Assembly: GCA_043228905.1 (NCBI GenBank)
Contig: JBHGNT010000018.1
Location: 3,348,001-3,412,000 of the forward strand
DNA length: 64,000 bases
From: Azolla caroliniana
Lineage: Eukaryota > Polypodiophyta
Direction of reading: 5' to 3'
Shown: one piece after another, positions 58,840 through 64,000 of the stretch
Position numbering within the stretch: position 1 is the stretch's first letter
How the letters are laid out: each line of letters starts with the position of its first letter
Notes under the pieces: generated by a model
What the model was told of the DNA's origin: nothing
Database searches by the model: none
Seen by the model: the letters and a program-made list of their open reading frames with translations, nothing else
Program-made: the position numbers and the translations under genes

Positions 58840-59340
58840 CATCTCCTTAATTTTTTCCTTAATCATGTTTAATACCACTGCATGTCTATATAATAACCAC
58901 CATTACAAAGCTAATTATGTTGCTAATAGAATCTCATCAACTTTTCCTTAATTGTATTTTATACCCCTCCATATATGTTTATGCCTAACCAGAGTTAAAA
59001 GTCTATCTATGTTGATTTTAGAGCTATAGAATCTTCATCATAGCTTTTTCTTAATTGTATTTAATACCCCTCAATACATATAGCTACCATTAGAAGGCCA
59101 ATTATGTATGATCTCCTAAACTTTTCCTTAATTTCATTTAATACCCCTCATTGACAATTTATGGTGCTAATTTTAGATATACGTAAAATCTCGTCAGTAT
59201 TTCTTTTAGCGAATTTCTTACCCCTCAATACGTGTTTTTGTGTGTCATTATTGGAATATGATATATTCAGCGGTTCCATTTAGTATGGTCCTACTTTTCC
59301 TTAATTAAATTTACTAGCCCTCAATAAACTCAATTACTTG
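58840..59340. repeat. Degenerate tandem repeat, about 120-bp period
   Basis: About four copies of TTTTCCTTAATT...ATTTAATACCCCTCA with similar flanks (AATCTCATCA). No gene. Confidence 0.7.
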
Positions 59341-59439
59341 TCCCCTTAATTAATCAAGCATTAATTTATTATTCATTGTGTTCACACTTATTAGTATGGA
59401 GAGAGAGCTCATGATTACTTTGAATGTTAAATGAAATAC

Positions 59440-60170
59440 ATGGTCACACGTTATTTGTAGAGCACTCATACTCATGAGAACTTTATAGTTGCATGATTCG
59501 GCTATTGTCAATGGTATCATGTTATATATGATCATTTCACAAATCACACTCATACTCATGAGAACTTTATAGTTGCATGATTCGACCATTGTCAATGGTA
59601 TCATATTATATATGATCATTTCACATTCTGTTGTATTTCGCTAGTGTTGAAATTAATGGAATTATTGTTGATCTACGCATTCAAGTGTGCCAATGTTCTT
59701 TTTCTTATTAGAAGTAGTTGTCCACTCTAAACATGTCAATGCCTTGTAACAAGCTAGATAAGTTGCATGATTCTCGATTGTCAATGGGATCATATTATAT
59801 ATGATCATTTCACATTTTGTTGTATTTTGAAACTAATGGAATTATTGATCTACACATTCAAGTATGTCAGTTCTTTTTCTTTCTTATTAGAAGTAGTTGT
59901 CCACTCTTTATATGTCAATGCCTTGTAACGAGCTTCTTTTGATATTTAGATAAATTGCATGATTCTTGATTGTCAATGGTATCATATTATATATGATCAT
60001 TTCACATTTTATTGTATTTTAAAATTAATGGAATTATTGATCTACACATTCAAGTGTATCAAGTTCTTTTTCTTATTAGAAGTAGTTGTCCACTCTAAAT
60101 ATGTCAATGCCTTGTAACAAGCTTGTTTTGATATTTAGATCAGTATTGTATTAGATTTTTACTATATTTG
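59440..60170. repeat. Tandem repeat, about 105- to 185-bp units with a palindromic core
   Basis: Four to five copies share TTGCATGATTC, ATTGTCAATGGTATCAT, ATTATATATGATCATTTCAC. Longer units add TTATTAGAAGTAGTTGTCCA and ATGTCAATGCCTTGTAAC. The core ATCATATTATATATGAT is self-complementary. Confidence 0.8.
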
Positions 60171-60189
60171 TATATAACAAAATATATTA

Positions 60190-60560
60190 GATTTGAGACC
60201 AAAACAAGTCTTGAAAAACCAATGTTCTAAAGCATCAACCCAACCATGCCACAATAGACATAACAATGTCAATAGTTTGGATATCATGGGGTCTTGAAAA
60301 GCCTAAAAAACCAATATTGTAAAGCACCAACCCAGTCAAGTCACAATAAAGATAGCAATGTCAACATTTTGGATACCATGAGTTCTCGAAAAGCCTAAAG
60401 CAACAACATAATTAAGACATCAACAACACAATCCGGATATCATGAGTTCTTGAAAAGCCTAGTAACTCAATATTGTAAAGTCCAACCCAATTGGGCCACA
60501 ATAGAAAAAATAAATGTCAATAGTTTGGATACTATGAGATCATTTGTTCAAATGACCGAT
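60190..60560. repeat. Tandem repeat, about 90-bp period
   Basis: Three to four copies of TCTTGAAAAGCCTAA, CCAATATTGTAAAGCACCAA, CACAATAGA and GTCAATAGTTTGGATA. No gene. Confidence 0.75.
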
Positions 60561-60724
60561 GTGATGTGTATGGATTTGTGCCCACAATTGTGAGCTAATA
60601 GCCTAAATAACTTACAACTAGGTATATGTAACAAACACAATAAATTGTTTTGATTTTTTTCAATGAAAATGAGAAAGTCATATTGGCATGTAAAAATATT
60701 GCATACCGATACCATACAACCCTA

Positions 60725-60727
<3 letters not shown>

Positions 60728-60800
<73 letters not shown>
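60728..60800. repeat. (GT)n(GA)n microsatellite
   Basis: GT repeats to 60,764 run directly into GA repeats to 60,800. Confidence 0.95.
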
Positions 60801-60806
<6 letters not shown>

Positions 60807-61224
60807 GACATTGATATTTTAATGTCCTAGAAGGTCAAAAACATGTACGAGGACACAAACACAACATAATAAAATACAATATCCTTTGCTTTTGATTAGG
60901 GTGTAACCACACATGGCTCATGTATTTTCTTAAGATCGTTCCTATGCTTTAGTAGACACAATAGACAAACCTCGTATGTGCCTAATAAGCGCAATTTGGT
61001 GTGTCCAACCTCGAATAAGCTCACATGGAGGTTGATGCATGTGGTAATTGAATGTGGGACAAGTTGTTGGATCGTACTAAATCATGCTTTAAATCAAGTG
61101 TTAGATGACGATCCTAATCCTAGATCTCATTGTTAGAGTAGACTATCCAAATGCAATTTCCTCTACAAGTCTTTCCCAAGCTCCGTTTTCAATTCCAAGT
61201 TCATGATTACAAGTATGAGGAGGC

Positions 61225-61446
61225 CAATTGATTATTGATCTAAGTCCTATGTTAAATGGCATGGGGTGAGTAAATATGCATTTGCCTTGTGATAGGTGGT
61301 CAAAGTTCTTGGGATTTTGTAGTATAGGAGTACAACATTATGCTTTTTGGTATCCAATCGATTATTGATCTAAGTACTATGTTAAATGGCATGGGGTGAG
61401 AAAATATGCATTTGCCTTGTGATAGGTGATCAAATTTCTTGGGATT
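61225..61446. repeat. 130-bp direct duplication
   Basis: CAATTGATTATTGATCTAAG at 61,225 and CAATCGATTATTGATCTAAG at 61,355 start two copies of about 92 bp ending TTCTTGGGATT. The first copy is followed by 38 bp of other sequence. Confidence 0.85.
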
Positions 61447-63640
61447 ACAACAACTAATTTTTGGTATCCTCCCTCCATTTATTTGTGACCGCATCGATAG
61501 GGCATGATTTCTTGTGTGTCATGACCATATCAAATGTGTGCAATTCAAATAGTGTTACCACATTCCATGTTTTAAACCGTTTGCATGTATTGTGTACCAA
61601 GCTAGAGGAGAGATTCTTGCTTTTATTTGTCTTCTAAAATTTGCTACTAATTGTCAAAGGCATTAGAATATCAAGGTAGAGGACAATTTGGAGAGGATGA
61701 GAGAATAATCAAAGAGGATTTAGATGATGAGATTTGGATGACAAGAGTAACCATTCATAACCCAAGAACTTGTGTGGGGTGAAGATGGCAACAAGAGAGG
61801 AGAATGGAATTAGACAATGAAATGAGTCAAGGGATAAGCAAATGATTAAACAAACCAATACTAATTTTGATATGCTAGAGATTAATTAGGGTAACTTTTT
61901 ATACACTTAGATTTACATATGTAGAATAAATGTGACTTCTTACAGCTTTCCAAGAATTTATAACATTGCAATTTCACTCCCCTACAACTTTACAATATTC
62001 CAATAAATTGTGGTCATGAGGTTACAATCCCTGCCTTTGCTTTCCTCCATCCTTTATTCAGCCACAAACTTTTGTACCCTTATGATTTATCATATCATCT
62101 AGTTTGATAGCTCTTACCCTCATTTCGAGGAGCATCACTTAGAGTATGATGTGGTTGCCTTGACCCAAACGTGGCATCATAGAAACATCTTGTGTATTTT
62201 CTTGATGTCATTCCCTCTAGAATGAGGCATGCATACTTCCTTCCCATGGTCGCACCATATGATAGCAAGAGATTGATGACAAATGCATTGAAATGACTTA
62301 TCTTTGCTTGGCATCAACGAGGTTTATGGAGATTGCATTTGGATTCAAAGACTTGACAACTTGACAACTTGCCCTATTTTCAATCAGTGTTCTATGCATG
62401 TGCCCCAATCATGATTAGCAAGGAGATTGATGCTTGATATTTTGAAAGCCCTCACATGTGCTATAACATTATCTTTATAAGTGAGGCATGAGTAAACAAT
62501 GTAGCTTGGCCTTGACTATCATGTGTATGAGTTTTCCCTACATTTATTAATGGGTTACTCTCGTTACAAAAATCCTCAAAGGTATGAATAAAGTGCCCAA
62601 GAGCATTGACATCCCATGGGAAGAACATGATGTTGTTTGCACAAGAAGTAGAATAGCCAAATAGACTCTATTCCCTTACGCCTCAAGGATAATGAGATGG
62701 TATGTGGCTAGTTTCAATCTAAAATTGCCTTGGCCTATAGCTCTTTTGTCATGTTTCTCTACTTACTTACAAATCTCTTTTGCAAGATTGAAGAGTTTTA
62801 TAAACATTGATCCTATCATGATAGTATTGTAGTTAGAATCTCAGTATAAACATAGAGCCTACCATGATAGTATTGTCATTAGAATCTCACAATTGTTTCC
62901 AAATGTGCAATCTACCCATGTGTGTATGTGACGCTATTTGTGTTAGTTCAAGTGTTATCACACGTGCGTGTAGATCCACAAATGTAGGGTAGTATGGATG
63001 AGAGGCAAAGAATTTTTATGTGATTATACCCACCTACATATGGACTTCTGTATTAGACTCTTATGGCATGCTCTACTTCAAAGAAAGATCAAAATGTGGC
63101 TTAATCATCTAATGGTTCTAAGTTTAACTATTACAAATGATGTTAACTCTAGTTCCTCTACATATAAGAAATTCAACGAGTTGTGTGACTAATTTAAAAA
63201 ACGCGATGATTTGATTGAAATGAATTCTTTGAGTTGTTTTAACATTATTATATATTTTATGTATGGATTTGATGGCCAATTATTTGTGATTCATTAGAGT
63301 AGGTGAAAATTTTGAGAATCTTATTTGGTTGATTGTTTAGAAATTTTCTGACCCAATTGAATTGTTAAGTTGAGCCTAAGTAAGTAACTTTTTTACCATT
63401 ATTTGTGGTCTTGTGATCATGGTTTGATGTTCATTCATTATTCTTTAACAAAATCTACCTTAAATTTCATTTGCTTTTAGTACCTCCCTTTGCATGTTCA
63501 TGATATCTTTTGGTCTTTCAAGTTCCATTCATTTATCATATGCATTGCATGAACATATAAAGGTTAAAAAACAAGAAACCTCTTGAACTTACTACATATG
63601 AATGGTTGCGCGAAATTATAGGTTGTGAAAAACATTGAAA
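61447..63640. other. No gene seen
   Basis: AT-rich noncoding DNA. A small repeat (TAGAATCTCA with CATGATAGTATTGT) occurs at 62,815-62,890. Short open frames such as 62,998-63,192 have no recognisable features. Confidence 0.5.
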
Positions 63641-63642
63641 CT

Positions 63643-64000
63643 ACATAAAATAAAGTTGATGTTGCAAAAAATGCAATATTTGGAAATTTATGGCGAATCT
63701 TAGTCATTCTTCCTCAAATCATTTAAATTTTGGGTGAAGCTTTCAAAATTCTTTGTCATAGAAATAGCCAAACATTTTCTTGATTTGTGACAACAGTCAT
63801 TGAGGAGTAACGTGAGCGTGTGCATGTGGTGGAATAAACAACATAAAATAAAGTCGATGATGCAAAAATGCAATATTTGGATTTTTTTGGTGAATATTAG
63901 TCATACTTCCTCGATTCATTTAAAAATTGGGTCAACCTTTCAAAAATCTTCATCATAGAAATAGCCAAACATTTTCTTGATTTGTGTCAACAGTCATTGA
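63643..64000. repeat. 198-bp tandem repeat, running off the window
   Basis: Copies begin at 63,643 and 63,841 (ACATAAAATAAAGT, then ATGCAATATTTGGA) and both reach AAATAGCCAAACATTTTCTT and CAACAGTCATTGA. The second copy reaches the window end. Confidence 0.85.

Overview
This window is a land-plant nuclear scaffold. It carries two intron-containing plant housekeeping genes, plant-type LTR retrotransposons primed by initiator tRNA-Met, plant LINEs with a C-terminal zinc knuckle, and a plastid DNA insertion that includes an ndhJ fragment. That fragment argues against lineages that lost ndh genes. The satellite content and gene style suit a spore-bearing plant (fern, lycophyte or moss), but I cannot name the species. 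Most of the window is AT-rich and full of decayed repeats.

Layout. 619-4576 (+) holds the last eleven exons of a PRL1/PLRG1 WD40 splicing-factor gene. 7.1-14.5 kb holds two related LINE families on the minus strand, with a fold-back inverted repeat between them. 16.3-19.5 kb (-) holds a small PET191/COA5 cytochrome-oxidase assembly gene that can only be seen by splicing. 20.1-30.2 kb holds a tandem family derived from tRNA-Asn, a dead Ty3/gypsy chromovirus and a LINE remnant. 30.5-37.7 kb is a nest of one Ty1/copia LTR family: a broken element, a solo LTR inside it, a LINE fragment, a miniature LTR-internal-LTR element and a triplicated 146-bp chimera. 38,338-43,725 is a complete and young Ty1/copia element with a 5-bp target duplication. 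44.4-52.5 kb is the most unusual segment. 52.8-53.9 kb is nuclear plastid DNA. The rest, to 64 kb, is almost gene-free tandem-repeat sequence.

The unusual segment has two divergent genes. On the minus strand, a gene with spliceosomal introns encodes a ParB/sulfiredoxin-like domain followed by a bacterial-type beta-class N6/N4 DNA methyltransferase. On the plus strand, one long reading frame encodes a protein resembling the DUF7869 family, with a candidate RNase H-like acidic triad and a C-terminal BAH/chromo-like region. Between them, in the inferred first intron of the methyltransferase gene, sit eight copies of a 25-27 bp palindrome at 51-62 bp spacing. I infer a eukaryotic mobile or selfish element that carries its own DNA modification enzyme, a ParB-like DNA-binding candidate and a repeated palindromic site.

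Both genes are interrupted only by in-frame TAG and TGA codons. A duplicated stretch differs almost only by C-to-T changes at CG and CHG sites. This is what decay of a copy silenced by plant cytosine methylation looks like, so this copy is probably dead although the family may be active elsewhere. All identifications were made by eye from sequence; no database search was run.
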